A stretch of DNA of 64,000 nucleotides from UBA8522 sp035528895. GTDB taxonomy: Bacteria > Acidobacteriota > Aminicenantia > Aminicenantales > UBA8522. The notes beneath the pieces are model-generated. The model saw only the letters and a program-made list of their open reading frames with translations, made no database searches and was not told where the DNA came from. Below are positions 43,935 through 52,861 of the stretch, one piece after another. The translations under genes and the position numbers were made by a program. The stretch covers positions 1 through 64,000 of the forward strand of contig DATKXS010000157.1 in NCBI GenBank assembly GCA_035528895.1, given 5' to 3'. Each line of letters opens with the position of its first letter. Position 1 is the first letter of the stretch.

Positions 43935-46412
43935 ATGACCCCTGCCGACAAGGACAAGAAACAGGACAAGTCCGCACAGCCGTTGCCGCCGCCGGCGGCC
44001 GAGCTCTCGGTGGTCAGCCTCGAAGAGGAGATGCGGCGTTCCTATATGGACTACGCCATGAGCGTTATCATCGGCCGGGCCATCCCCGACATCAAGGACG
44101 GCCTCAAGCCGGTCCACAGGCGCGTCCTCTACGCCATGTACGAATCGGGGACGACCCACACTAAACCCTACAAAAAGTCGGCCCGGATCGTCGGTGACGT
44201 CATCGGAAAATACCATCCCCACGGGGACCAGGCCGCCTACGATACGTTGGTCCGCATGGCCCAGGACTTCAGCATGCGCTATGTGCTGGTCGACGGCCAG
44301 GGGAACTTCGGCTCGATCGACGGCGACCCACCGGCAGCCATGCGTTATACCGAGGTCCGGATGGCCAAGCCGGCCGCGGAGATGATGGCCGATATCGAGA
44401 AGGACACGGTCAACTTCATCCCCAACTATGACGAAAGCCTGACCATGCCGGAGGTCTTGCCGACCAAGTTCCCCAACCTCCTGGTCAACGGCAGCTCGGG
44501 AATCGCCGTGGGCATGGCCACCAACATCCCGTCCCACAACCTGGCCGAGATTTGTGACGGCCTGGTCTACCTCGTCCAGCATCCGAACGTTTCCCTGGAC
44601 AGGATCATGGACTTCGTCCCGGGGCCGGATTTTCCGACCGGGGGATTCATCTTCAACAAGCCGGGCATCCTGGATGCCTACCGAGACGGCCGGGGTGTCA
44701 TCCAGCTCCGGGCCAAGTCGATGATCGAACATGGAGAAAAGGGAGAGCGTGAACGCATCGTCGTCACAGAGATTCCTTACGCGGTCAACAAGTCCCGTCT
44801 GATCGAGTCGATCGCCGACCTGGTCAACGCCAAGAAGATCGAGGGCATCGCCGACCTTCGCGACGAGTCCGACCGGGAGGGAATCCGCGTCGTCCTCGAG
44901 GTCAAGAAGGGCGAGTTGCCCGAGGTCGTCCTCAACAACCTCTACAAACACACGGCCCTGCAGACGTCCTTCGGAATCATCATGCTGGCCATCGTCGAGA
45001 AGCAGCCCAAGATGATGGGGCTACTGGACATGATGAAGTATTTCATCTCCCATCGCCAGGACGTCATCCGGCGGCGGACCCGCTTCGATCTGAAGAAGGC
45101 CGAGCTCCGGGCCCACATCCTGGAGGGACTGACCATCGCCCTCGACCACATCGACGCCATCATCAAGCTCATCCGCGCCTCCAAGAACGTCGACGAAGCA
45201 CGGACCGGCCTGATGACCCGGTTCAAGCTGACCCAGATCCAGGCCCAGGCCATCCTGGAGATGCAGTTGCAGCGGCTGACCCACCTGGAACGGGACAAGA
45301 TTGTCCAGGAATACACCGAGATCAAGGCCCTGATCGCCAAGCTGAAGAAGATCCTCGGCTCCGAGAAGCTCATCCAGGAGATCATCATCGACGAGCTCAA
45401 GGAGATCAAAGAGCATTACGGGGACGAGCGCCGGACCGAGATCCGCGACGAGGTCATCACCGACATCCGGCCCGAGGACCTGATCAAGGAGGAGGACGTC
45501 GCCGTCATGACGACCCAGTCCGGATACATCAAGCGGACGTCCCTTTCCTCCTACCACTTCCAGATGCGCGGCGGCAAGGGCCGACGGGGGATCAGCATGA
45601 AGGCCGAGGATGTCATGGAAGACGTCTTCGTCTGTTCGACCCACTCCTATCTCCTGTGCTTTACCAACAACGGCCGCGTCTACTGGCTCAAGGCCCTGGA
45701 AATCCCCGACGTCGGGATCTCGGGCCGGGGCAAGGCCATCGCCAACCTGATCGAGTTCCAGCCGGGCGAAAAGGCCACCTCGGTCGTGGCCGTGAAGGAT
45801 TTCTCGGAGGACAGGTATATCGTCATGATGGCCAAGGACGGATTGATCAAGAAGACCCGGCTGAGCGATTTCCGGAACATCCGGCGGGGCGGCATCATCG
45901 CCATGAGTCTGCGCAAGAAGAGCGAGCTTTTGTGGACGCGGCTGACCGAAGGCAAACGGGAAATCGTCATAGCCACCAAGCTCGGCAAGGCCATCCGGTT
46001 CAGCGAGAAAGACATCCGGCCGATGGGCAGGACGGCCGCCGGCGTCCGGGCGATGAGGTTGGCCAAGAAGGACGAGGTCATCGGGCTGGTGGCCATCGGT
46101 GAAGAGGATAAATTCATCTTCACGGCCAGCCAAAAGGGTTACGGAAAGAGAACCGAGGTCGGTTTCTACCGGAAACAGCGCCGCGGCGGCAAGGGCCTGA
46201 TCAACCTCAAGATCACCCCGAAGATCGGCCCGGCCGTAGCCGTGCTGGGAGTGGCCGAGGACGACCTTCTCATCGTCACCGAGAGCGGCAAGGTCATCCG
46301 CATCCAGACCAAGCAGGTCCGGGCGACGGGCCGGGCCACCCAGGGCGTCCGCCTGATCAACCTCGAGAACGGGGACAGGATTTGCTCGGTGGCCAAGGCC
46401 AGCGAGAGCTGA
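43935..46412 (+). CDS. gyrA: DNA gyrase subunit A
   Basis: 825 residues; breaks and rejoins DNA in gyrase. Catalytic Tyr138 in AAMRYTE; dimer-gate helices and the C-terminal six-bladed pinwheel, including the GyrA box QRRGGKG near residue 748, which marks gyrase rather than topoisomerase IV. In the quinolone pocket the sequence is HPHGDQAAYD: Gln99 stands where E. coli has Ser83, while the Asp equivalent to Asp87 is kept (D103). The N-terminus has a 25-residue Pro/Lys-rich extension before VSLEEEMRRSYMDY. It sits 25 bases after gyrB with AAAGGA upstream of the ATG. Confidence 0.97.
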   Translation: MTPADKDKKQDKSAQPLPPPAAELSVVSLEEEMRRSYMDYAMSVIIGRAIPDIKDGLKPVHRRVLYAMYESGTTHTKPYKKSARIVGDVIGKYHPHGDQAAYDTLVRMAQDFSMRYVLVDGQGNFGSIDGDPPAAMRYTEVRMAKPAAEMMADIEKDTVNFIPNYDESLTMPEVLPTKFPNLLVNGSSGIAVGMATNIPSHNLAEICDGLVYLVQHPNVSLDRIMDFVPGPDFPTGGFIFNKPGILDAYRDGRGVIQLRAKSMIEHGEKGERERIVVTEIPYAVNKSRLIESIADLVNAKKIEGIADLRDESDREGIRVVLEVKKGELPEVVLNNLYKHTALQTSFGIIMLAIVEKQPKMMGLLDMMKYFISHRQDVIRRRTRFDLKKAELRAHILEGLTIALDHIDAIIKLIRASKNVDEARTGLMTRFKLTQIQAQAILEMQLQRLTHLERDKIVQEYTEIKALIAKLKKILGSEKLIQEIIIDELKEIKEHYGDERRTEIRDEVITDIRPEDLIKEEDVAVMTTQSGYIKRTSLSSYHFQMRGGKGRRGISMKAEDVMEDVFVCSTHSYLLCFTNNGRVYWLKALEIPDVGISGRGKAIANLIEFQPGEKATSVVAVKDFSEDRYIVMMAKDGLIKKTRLSDFRNIRRGGIIAMSLRKKSELLWTRLTEGKREIVIATKLGKAIRFSEKDIRPMGRTAAGVRAMRLAKKDEVIGLVAIGEEDKFIFTASQKGYGKRTEVGFYRKQRRGGKGLINLKITPKIGPAVAVLGVAEDDLLIVTESGKVIRIQTKQVRATGRATQGVRLINLENGDRICSVAKASES

Positions 46413-46527
46413 GCCTCAAGATATCGCCCCGCGTTCTCTCTCCTCCCGGATATAGATGAGGGGCCGAAACATCGGGCTGCCAATGCCCGCATCAACCGTC
46501 GATCCGGCAGGCGGTTTCACTTTGTGC

Positions 46528-46557
46528 TTGACAGCCGATTCCTGACGAACCTACAAT
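46528..46557 (+). promoter_or_regulatory. Promoter of the acyl-CoA ligase gene
   Basis: TTGACA (46528-46533), 18-base spacer, TACAAT (46552-46557), 31 bases before the ATG, which itself follows GGAGGAGGGAA. Confidence 0.65.
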
Positions 46558-46588
46558 TGACCCACATCCCGAACCGGAGGAGGGAAGA

Positions 46589-48382
46589 ATGGCCGATACA
46601 CTCGCCCAGGTCCTTGTGGACACCGTCAAGAACTATCCCAGACCGGACTTCATGCTTTATAAGAAGGACGGCCGGTATCAGCCTATCTCGACCGAAGAAT
46701 TCGGCCGGCAGGTGAAACACCTCTGCCTGGGACTTAAAGATTTGGGGCTGCAAAAAGGGGATAAGGTCATCATCCTCTCAGAGAACCGGCCCGAATGGGT
46801 GATCGCCGATCATGCCAACCTGTGTCTGGGGACGATCACCGTCCCCATCTATACGTCCCTTGTCTCCGAGCAGATCAAGTACATCATCGACGATTCGGAC
46901 GCCAAGGTCGTCTTCGTCTCCTGCGAAGATCTATGGAAAAGGGTCGAGGCCGTTGGGCCCAGCTTAACCAAGGTCCGCTATTACGTCAGCTTCATGGAGA
47001 AGGCGCCGGCCGGCCTCCTTACCTATAGCCAGGTCCTGGAGAGAGGACGCCGGCTCGACGAGCAGAACCCGGCGCTTTTCGAGTCCCTGGCCCGGGCAAT
47101 CCGACCTGAAGATGAAGCCTCCCTGATCTATACTTCCGGAACGACCGGTGTTCCCAAGGGAGTCATCCTGACCCACGATAATTTCCTGAGCAACGTTAGG
47201 GCCGTTTCGGAGATTATCGAGTTTTCCGATAAGGATACCGTTCTTTCCTTCCTTCCTCTTTCTCATGTTCTGGAAAGAATGGTCACCTTCACTTATGTCT
47301 TCAAGGGCTGCCATATCTGCTATGCTGAAAGCATCGAGTCGGTCGCCGCGAACCTGCTGGAGATCCGGCCCAACATCATGGTCAGCGTGCCCCGCGTCTT
47401 CGAGAAGATCTACGCCAAGGTCATGGACAACGTTCTCTCCAGCTCGACCCTGAAGAAGAGGATCTTCTTCTGGGCGCTCAAAGTGGGTAAGGAATTCGGT
47501 CGCCGTAAGCTGAACAACGAGCCGATCAGCGCGGGACTCCAGCGAAAACGGAATCTGGCCCAGAAGCTGGTTTTCTCCAAGATCGTCGAGAAAATGGGGG
47601 GACGGGTGCGCTTTTTCGTCTCCGGCGGAGCGCCCTTGTCCAAGGATATCGCCGACTTCTTCTACGCCCTGGGGCTCGTTATCCTGGAGGGATACGGCTT
47701 GACCGAGACCTCGCCTGTGATCTCCGTCAATACGTTCGAAAACCTGAAATTCGGGACGGTCGGAAAGCCCATCCCGGGGGTGGAAGCCCGGATCGCGCCG
47801 GACGGCGAGATCCTGACCCGCGGCCCTCACGTCATGAAAGGCTATTACAAGAAGGAAGCGGAGACCCTGGAGGCGTTCGAGGGCGGCTGGTTCCACACCG
47901 GCGACATCGGCCATCTCGATAAGGACGGCTTTCTGGTCATCACCGACCGCAAGAAGGACATCATCGTCACGGCCGGCGGCAAGAACATCGCTCCCCAGCC
48001 GATCGAGAACATCCTCAAGACCAACCCCTACATCTCCAATGCCGTCGTCATCGGCGACCGGCGCAGGTTCGTCTGCGCCCTGATCGTGCCCAACTTCGAG
48101 AAAATCGTGGAGTATGCCCGCTCCAGCGGCATCTCCTTCTCCAACCAGGCCGAACTCGTCCGCAACGAGAAGGTCGTCAACTTCCTCAAGGCTGAGGTCG
48201 ATCGGGCCACCCCCAATCTGGCTCAATACGAAAGGATCAAGCGTGTCGCCCTCCTCGACCGGGATTTTGAGATCGAAAAGGGAGAGATGACGCCCACGCT
48301 CAAGGTCAAGCGGAACATCATCGAACAGAAATACAAAAAACTGATCGATGCCTTGTACGAGGAGGAGAAAAATAGCGGGTAG
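46589..48382 (+). CDS. Long-chain acyl-CoA synthetase (AMP-forming)
   Basis: 597 residues. The AMP-binding signature YTSGTTGVPKGVILTHDN, SFLPLSHVLERM, SGGAPLSKDIADFFYALG, the ATP motif GYGLTETSPVISVN, and WFHTGDIGHLDKDGFLVITD with DRKKDIIVTAGGKNIAP are all present. This is the bacterial FadD15/long-chain fatty acid CoA ligase branch, which activates fatty acids for lipid synthesis or beta-oxidation. It ends with a lysine-rich tail. It has its own promoter and runs convergently towards the zinc-ribbon protein gene. Confidence 0.93.
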   Translation: MADTLAQVLVDTVKNYPRPDFMLYKKDGRYQPISTEEFGRQVKHLCLGLKDLGLQKGDKVIILSENRPEWVIADHANLCLGTITVPIYTSLVSEQIKYIIDDSDAKVVFVSCEDLWKRVEAVGPSLTKVRYYVSFMEKAPAGLLTYSQVLERGRRLDEQNPALFESLARAIRPEDEASLIYTSGTTGVPKGVILTHDNFLSNVRAVSEIIEFSDKDTVLSFLPLSHVLERMVTFTYVFKGCHICYAESIESVAANLLEIRPNIMVSVPRVFEKIYAKVMDNVLSSSTLKKRIFFWALKVGKEFGRRKLNNEPISAGLQRKRNLAQKLVFSKIVEKMGGRVRFFVSGGAPLSKDIADFFYALGLVILEGYGLTETSPVISVNTFENLKFGTVGKPIPGVEARIAPDGEILTRGPHVMKGYYKKEAETLEAFEGGWFHTGDIGHLDKDGFLVITDRKKDIIVTAGGKNIAPQPIENILKTNPYISNAVVIGDRRRFVCALIVPNFEKIVEYARSSGISFSNQAELVRNEKVVNFLKAEVDRATPNLAQYERIKRVALLDRDFEIEKGEMTPTLKVKRNIIEQKYKKLIDALYEEEKNSG

Positions 48383-48384
48383 GC

Positions 48385-49140
48385 CTATTTGGCCTTCGCT
48401 TCGGTCACTTCGGCTTCAGTCGAGGTTTCGTCGGTCTTCTCCCGCCAGAAGAGGATGCGGCCGCAGTTTTCGCAGAGGATGAGCTTGCGGGTGGAGAGCA
48501 GTTCGTTCAGGACCTGCGGCCGGATGCGCACGTGGCACAAGTCGCAGAAATCGTCCCTGACGGGGGAAAGGACGATGCCGCCCTTCTTGCGAGAGATATT
48601 GAGATAAAGATCAACCTGCGCGGCAGGTATCGCGGGCAGGAGATCGGCTTTGCCTCGACCGAGCAGCTGAACTCTGTCTTCCGCTTCCTTCTTCTTTTGG
48701 AAGATAGCCTTCTTCTCCCGGGATAGAGTCTCCTGGGTTTCGGCGAGCTTCTGGTTGGCCTCCTTGATATCCTTCTGGATGTCGTCCTCCAGGAGCATTT
48801 CGGCGATGAACCCTTCCTCGAGGCGATCCACTCTCTTTTCGGATTCTTCGATCTCCTTGAGGAGGGCCGTATATTCCTTGTTGGTCTTGACCTCGTTCAG
48901 CTGGCGCTTGTATTTCCCGATATGGGCCTTGATATCCTTGACCTCGGTCTCGAGCTCGCGTCTCTTTTTCTGGCTGGCGGTCATCTTCTCCTTGGCAGCG
49001 GCCGCGATGAGGCTGCTTTCCGCGATCTTCTTGTCGATGTTTTCGATCTGGGGAGGGATACCTTCAAGGAAGAGAGAAAGCTGCCGGATCTCCATGTCCA
49101 ATTGCTGGAGCTGGATCAGCTTCTCGAAATCGATTTCCAC
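48385..49140 (-). CDS. Coiled-coil protein with C-terminal zinc ribbon (DUF164/CdsZ-like)
   Basis: 251 residues: a long coiled coil (about 1-190, charged heptads such as KRRELETEVKDIKAHIGKYK) and then a C4 zinc ribbon, CDLCHVRIRPQVLNEL and LILCENCGRILFW. This is the widespread 'C4-type zinc ribbon' protein of bacteria, thought to act on RNA or in cell envelope contexts but without an established role in most phyla. Start GTG 49140 with AGGAAGAG upstream. A tRNA lies immediately upstream on the same strand, and the tRNA promoter could drive both. Confidence 0.88.
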   Translation of the reverse strand: MEIDFEKLIQLQQLDMEIRQLSLFLEGIPPQIENIDKKIAESSLIAAAAKEKMTASQKKRRELETEVKDIKAHIGKYKRQLNEVKTNKEYTALLKEIEESEKRVDRLEEGFIAEMLLEDDIQKDIKEANQKLAETQETLSREKKAIFQKKKEAEDRVQLLGRGKADLLPAIPAAQVDLYLNISRKKGGIVLSPVRDDFCDLCHVRIRPQVLNELLSTRKLILCENCGRILFWREKTDETSTEAEVTEAKAK

Positions 49141-49161
49141 ATCTCTTCCTCGAAATCAACA

Positions 49162-49233
49162 TGGGCCTACCAGGATTCGAACCTGGGACCTGCCGGTTAT
49201 GAGCCGGTAGCTCTACCGCTGAGCTATAGGCCC
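49162..49233 (-). tRNA. tRNA with CAU anticodon (tRNA-Met or tRNA-Ile2)
   Basis: 72-base cloverleaf on the minus strand: acceptor GGGCCTA pairs with TAGGCCC, D stem GCTC/GAGC with a short loop, anticodon loop CTCATAA (CAU), variable AGGTC, T stem CCAGG/CCTGG with TTCGAAT loop, discriminator A; CCA is not encoded. The anticodon stem has one A-C mismatch at 27-43. CAU may mean elongator Met or, after TilS lysidine modification, Ile for AUA; identity cannot be settled by eye. Position 1-72 pairing is normal, so it is not initiator tRNA. Confidence 0.92.
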
Positions 49234-49241
49234 TCCGCCTT

Positions 49242-49270
49242 CTTATAACAAATCCGTCCCGGATAGTCAA
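49242..49270 (-). promoter_or_regulatory. Promoter of the tRNA gene
   Basis: Minus strand TTGACT (49265-49270), 17-base spacer, TATAAG (49242-49247), immediately upstream of the tRNA. It abuts the inverted repeat that follows rpoD. Confidence 0.65.
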
Positions 49271-49272
49271 AC

Positions 49273-49394
49273 AAGGGGGACGTTCCCCAAAGGGACACCC
49301 TGCGTTTGTTTATGATGTCCTCTAATGATTGCGGAGGCGGTAGGGTGTCCCTTTGGGGAACGTCCCCCTTAATGAGGAACGTCCCCCTTAATGA
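49273..49394. repeat. 29-base perfect inverted repeat plus 19-base tandem repeat at the rpoD end
   Basis: Arms 49273-49301 and 49342-49370 are perfect 29-base complements around a 40-base loop, built on GGGGGACGTTCCCC and AGGGACACCCT. The right arm runs into two tandem copies of a 19-base unit (49357-49375 and 49376-49394); the rpoD stop codon (49388-49390) lies within the second. Probably an intrinsic terminator of rpoD; the size and the tandem unit also suggest a mobile or REP-like element. Confidence 0.85.
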
Positions 49395-51010
49395 TTGTCG
49401 GTGAATGAGCGGAGCTTCCGGCTGCGGCTGGGATGCTTGAGCTTCCGCAAGGCTTTGGCCTCTATCTGGCGGATCCTCTCACGGGTGACCTTGAACTGCT
49501 GGCCGACCTCTTCCAAGGTGTGCTCGTTCCCGTCCCCCAGCCCGAAGCGCATCTTCAGGACTTTGGCCTCTCTTTCGGTCAAGGATTTGAGGGCTTCTTC
49601 GATTTGCTCGCGCAGGTTGATATGGATGACCGTGTCGGGAGGCGAGGGCATCAGCTTGTCCTCGATGAAATCCCCCAGGTGGCTGTCCTCCTCCTCGCCG
49701 ATGGGCGTCTCGAGAGAGATCGGCTCCTGGGCGATCTTGATGATCTTGCGAACCTTGTTCACAGGCAAGTCCATCTTTCTGGCGATCTCCTCGCTCGACG
49801 GCTCCCGGCCGACCTCCTGGACCAGGCTGCGGGACACCCGGATGAGCTTGTTGATGGTCTCGATCATGTGGACGGGGATACGGATGGTCCGGGCCTGGTC
49901 GGCGATGGCCCGGGTGATGGCCTGCCGGATCCACCAGGTGGCATAGGTCGAGAACTTGTACCCCCGGCGGTACTCGAACTTATCGACCGCCTTCATCAAT
50001 CCCATATTCCCTTCCTGGATGAGGTCGAGGAACTGCAGGCCGCGGTTGCTGTATTTCTTGGCGATCGAGACGACGAGCCTGAGGTTGGCGGCCACGAGCT
50101 CTTTTTTAGCCTGGTCGCTGATCTTCTTGCCGGTGGTGATGGCCCGGAGGGTCTTCCGCAGGTTCTGGGCATCGAGACCGATCTCCTTGTGGAAAGTCCG
50201 GAGCCGCTTGCCGACCTCCCTTAGCCTCTGCTTGAGGGCCGCTTGGCTCTTTTTCCCCCGGGCGCGCTTCAGGGCCAGGGTAAGCTCTTCTTTGGTGTCT
50301 TCGAGATCGTTGATCTTCCTGAGGTTCGCCCGGAGAGAGAAGATGATCCTTTCCCGTTCGCTCGGCCGGATGTTGAGCTCTTGGATCAATCGGCTCATCT
50401 TGACGATGATCCGGCCGCGGGCGAAATTGTATTTCTTGGCGGTGGGAATCTTGTCCAGCTTCCGGCAGAGGGCCTGGATCTTCTTGATCTTGGACAGGAC
50501 TTCCTCTTTTTTCCCCTCCAGCTTGTCCTCAGTGATCTCATCGTCGCTGAGGTCGAACATCTCCAGGAAGATGAGGAGGTTGGTCTTGATCTGCTCCTCC
50601 AGGGCGAGGACCTGGTTGAGGACAAGACGGGTCTTGGAGAGGGCCGTGATGATCGACTTTTCTCCCCGCTCGATCTCCCGGGCGATGGCGATCTCGCCTT
50701 CCCGGGTGAGCAGCGAGATGTTGCCCATCTCGCGCAGGTAGAGCTTGACAGGGTCGGTCGTCCGCTCCAGCCCGTGGACGGAGACCTGGTTGTCCTTCGC
50801 TTTCTTGAGGGAAGGGCCGCTCTTCTTGAAGCCGAGGATCTTGATCCCGTAATCATCCATCGAGCTGAGGAACTCGTCGAACTTCTTTTCCGGGCTCGTC
50901 TCTTCGTGGAAGGTTTTATCGATCTCCTCGAAGAGAAGATAGCCCTGCTTTCTTCCCTTGGTGAGAAGCTGATCGATTTCTTCCCTTCGATACTTCTGGT
51001 CGATCGACAA
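49388..51010 (-). CDS. rpoD: RNA polymerase primary sigma factor (RpoD)
   Basis: 540 residues; housekeeping sigma70. Region 1.1-like N-terminus (QYRREEIDQLLTKGRKQG region), region 1.2 DPVKLYLREMGNISLLTREG, a long non-conserved region about 130-300, region 2 DLIQEGNMGLMKAVDKFEYR and YATWWIRQAITRAIADQART, region 3, and region 4 TLEEVGQQFKVTRERIRQIE with LRKLKHPSRSRKLRSF. These recognise -10 and -35 hexamers such as those seen throughout the window. Start is TTG with GAGG nine bases upstream. It follows dnaG by 29 bases. The last codons lie in a 19-base tandem repeat that also carries the stop. Confidence 0.96.
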   Translation of the reverse strand: MSIDQKYRREEIDQLLTKGRKQGYLLFEEIDKTFHEETSPEKKFDEFLSSMDDYGIKILGFKKSGPSLKKAKDNQVSVHGLERTTDPVKLYLREMGNISLLTREGEIAIAREIERGEKSIITALSKTRLVLNQVLALEEQIKTNLLIFLEMFDLSDDEITEDKLEGKKEEVLSKIKKIQALCRKLDKIPTAKKYNFARGRIIVKMSRLIQELNIRPSERERIIFSLRANLRKINDLEDTKEELTLALKRARGKKSQAALKQRLREVGKRLRTFHKEIGLDAQNLRKTLRAITTGKKISDQAKKELVAANLRLVVSIAKKYSNRGLQFLDLIQEGNMGLMKAVDKFEYRRGYKFSTYATWWIRQAITRAIADQARTIRIPVHMIETINKLIRVSRSLVQEVGREPSSEEIARKMDLPVNKVRKIIKIAQEPISLETPIGEEEDSHLGDFIEDKLMPSPPDTVIHINLREQIEEALKSLTEREAKVLKMRFGLGDGNEHTLEEVGQQFKVTRERIRQIEAKALRKLKHPSRSRKLRSFTDNH

Positions 51011-51039
51011 AGCGGTTACCTCAAGGCGGAAATATTATA

Positions 51040-52761
51040 TCACATCGCCAGGATTTGCCTGGTCAGGTCCTGCTTTTGGGAGAGAAGCCGGGCCAGTTTT
51101 TCCTTCTCCCCGTTTCGTTCGCAGCGGACGATCTCCTTTTGGAGGGCGCGCAGCCGGCCCGCGAGGGCCGTCTTGCGCAGGGTTTGCAAACAGTCCAGCG
51201 CTTCCTCGGGAGTGCCCCGGCCCGACCTTTCCTGCATCATCTCCGAGACCTGCCCCCAAAGCTCGGGCCCGACGGCACTGCTCAACTCGGAAAAGAGGAC
51301 TCGTTTTCCCTTCCGCGCGCAATCCAGGAGAAAAACCAGCGCCGCCTCGCTCCGCAGTCCTCGGAAATCTTCCTCCTCGACCTGCTTCAGGAGGTCGGCT
51401 GCCAGCTCTTGGTCTTCGAGCAGAATCTGAAGAAGGCGCTTTTCGGCGGGAAAGAGGAGCACTTTTTCCTCGCCGGTCTTTCCGGGTGCCGGCTTTTCGA
51501 TGATCTGGCGGAGGAGCGATTCCTCCACTCCCAGATAGTCACTGGCCTGCCGGAGGTATTCGCTCCTCACGATCGAATCGGGGATCTTATTGAGCTCGGT
51601 GACGATGCTTCTGATGATCCTGGACTTTTCCTCGGGCACGTTCATCCGTCCCGTCCGGACGGTCATGTCGACCAGGAACTGGAGCCCGGAGGCGCTCTTC
51701 CCGGCCAGGTCGAGATAGGGCTCGTGTCCGAATTTCCGGACGAAGCCGTCCGGATCAAGACTTTGAGGCAAAATGAGGACCTGAGTCTGGACGGCCTTTT
51801 CGAAACAGAGTGGGATGGCCCGGAGGGCGGCGTTCTGCCCGGCCGGATCGCCGTCATAGTTGATGATAATCCGGGGCGCGAATCGCCTCGCCAGGCCGAC
51901 CTGATGAGGGGTCAAAGCGGTCCCCAGCGAAGCGGCGGCATTCCGAATGCCCGCCTGGTAAAGCGATGCGAAATCAGTGTAGCCTTCGACCAGGATGAGT
52001 TCTCCGGCCTCACGGACGGCCTCCTTGGTCCAGTTCAGTCCGTAGAGCGTCTTTCCTTTGGAATAGACCGGTGTATCGGGGGAATTGAGGTACTTGGGCG
52101 TGGCCTCGGCGACCGTCCGGCCGCCGAAAGCGACGATCTTTCCGGTCAGGCCGAAGATGGGGAAAATGATCCGGCCCCGGAAACGGTCGTAATATTCGGA
52201 CCTCTTTTGGCCGGGGAGGACAAGGCCGGCCTTTTCCAGGAGAGCGGGCTCCGTGCCTCTCCCCTGAAAGTGGCCCAACAGGGCGTTCCAGGAATTCGGC
52301 GCGTAGCCGACCTTGAGAGTCTCGAGAGTATCGGAAGATAGGCTTCTTTTCTTCAAGTAAGCCAGGGCGGCTTCACCCTCCTTCGTTTGGAAAAGGTTGC
52401 GGCGATAAAAAGCCAGGGCCAGCTCATTGACCTTGTAGACCTTCTCCTCGAGCTTCTGGAGCTCGGGTGAAAGCCTGGTTTTCTGGGGCAGAGGAATATG
52501 ATATTTCTCGGCCAGGTAGTTCAACGCTTCGGGGAAGGTGAGGTTTTCCTTTTCCATGACCAGCGTAAAAACATCGCCGCCCACCCCGCAGCCGAAGCAG
52601 TGAAAGAGCTGCTTCTCCGAGTCCACGGTGAAGGAGGGGTCCTTTTCCGAATGGAAGGGGCAGAGTCCGACATGTTTTCGGCCGCGTCTTTTCAGTGCGG
52701 TGTACAGGGAAGCAATGTCGACGATATCGGCGGCTTGCCTGATCTGGTCGATGATCTCCAT
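51040..52761 (-). CDS. dnaG: DNA primase
   Basis: 573 residues. Zinc-binding domain LCPFHSEKDPSFTV with HCFGCGVGGDVFTLVM (CHC2 type), the TOPRIM primase core with LILVEGYTDFASLYQAG, NYDGDPAGQNAALRAIP, and a shorter C-terminal helicase-binding region. Makes RNA primers for replication. The pair dnaG-rpoD is the macromolecular synthesis operon of many bacteria; rpsU, often upstream, is not here. ATG 52761 has a weak ribosome site. Confidence 0.96.
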   Translation of the reverse strand: MEIIDQIRQAADIVDIASLYTALKRRGRKHVGLCPFHSEKDPSFTVDSEKQLFHCFGCGVGGDVFTLVMEKENLTFPEALNYLAEKYHIPLPQKTRLSPELQKLEEKVYKVNELALAFYRRNLFQTKEGEAALAYLKKRSLSSDTLETLKVGYAPNSWNALLGHFQGRGTEPALLEKAGLVLPGQKRSEYYDRFRGRIIFPIFGLTGKIVAFGGRTVAEATPKYLNSPDTPVYSKGKTLYGLNWTKEAVREAGELILVEGYTDFASLYQAGIRNAAASLGTALTPHQVGLARRFAPRIIINYDGDPAGQNAALRAIPLCFEKAVQTQVLILPQSLDPDGFVRKFGHEPYLDLAGKSASGLQFLVDMTVRTGRMNVPEEKSRIIRSIVTELNKIPDSIVRSEYLRQASDYLGVEESLLRQIIEKPAPGKTGEEKVLLFPAEKRLLQILLEDQELAADLLKQVEEEDFRGLRSEAALVFLLDCARKGKRVLFSELSSAVGPELWGQVSEMMQERSGRGTPEEALDCLQTLRKTALAGRLRALQKEIVRCERNGEKEKLARLLSQKQDLTRQILAM

Positions 52762-52795
52762 TCTTGGCGCTGGTCAGGGGGAAAAGGTCTTAGTA

Positions 52796-52824
52796 AATAT
52801 AGGGAGGGACCTCTCCGTTGTCAA
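52796..52824 (-). promoter_or_regulatory. Promoter of dnaG-rpoD
   Basis: Minus strand TTGACA (52819-52824), 17-base spacer, TATATT (52796-52801); leader of about 28 bases to dnaG. Same hexamers as the dcw promoter. Confidence 0.78.
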
Positions 52825-52861
52825 GCAAGCCGGGCCCGTTTTTCTTTGTTTGTCAGCATTT

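Noticed and set aside
41855..43969. A 704-residue open frame antisense to gyrB
   Set aside because: Typical antisense shadow of a GC-rich gene with third-position bias; no ribosome site or recognisable domain, and gyrB on the other strand is certain. The same applies to long antisense frames at 9823-11082, 16911-18272, 20461-21777 and 29854-31095.
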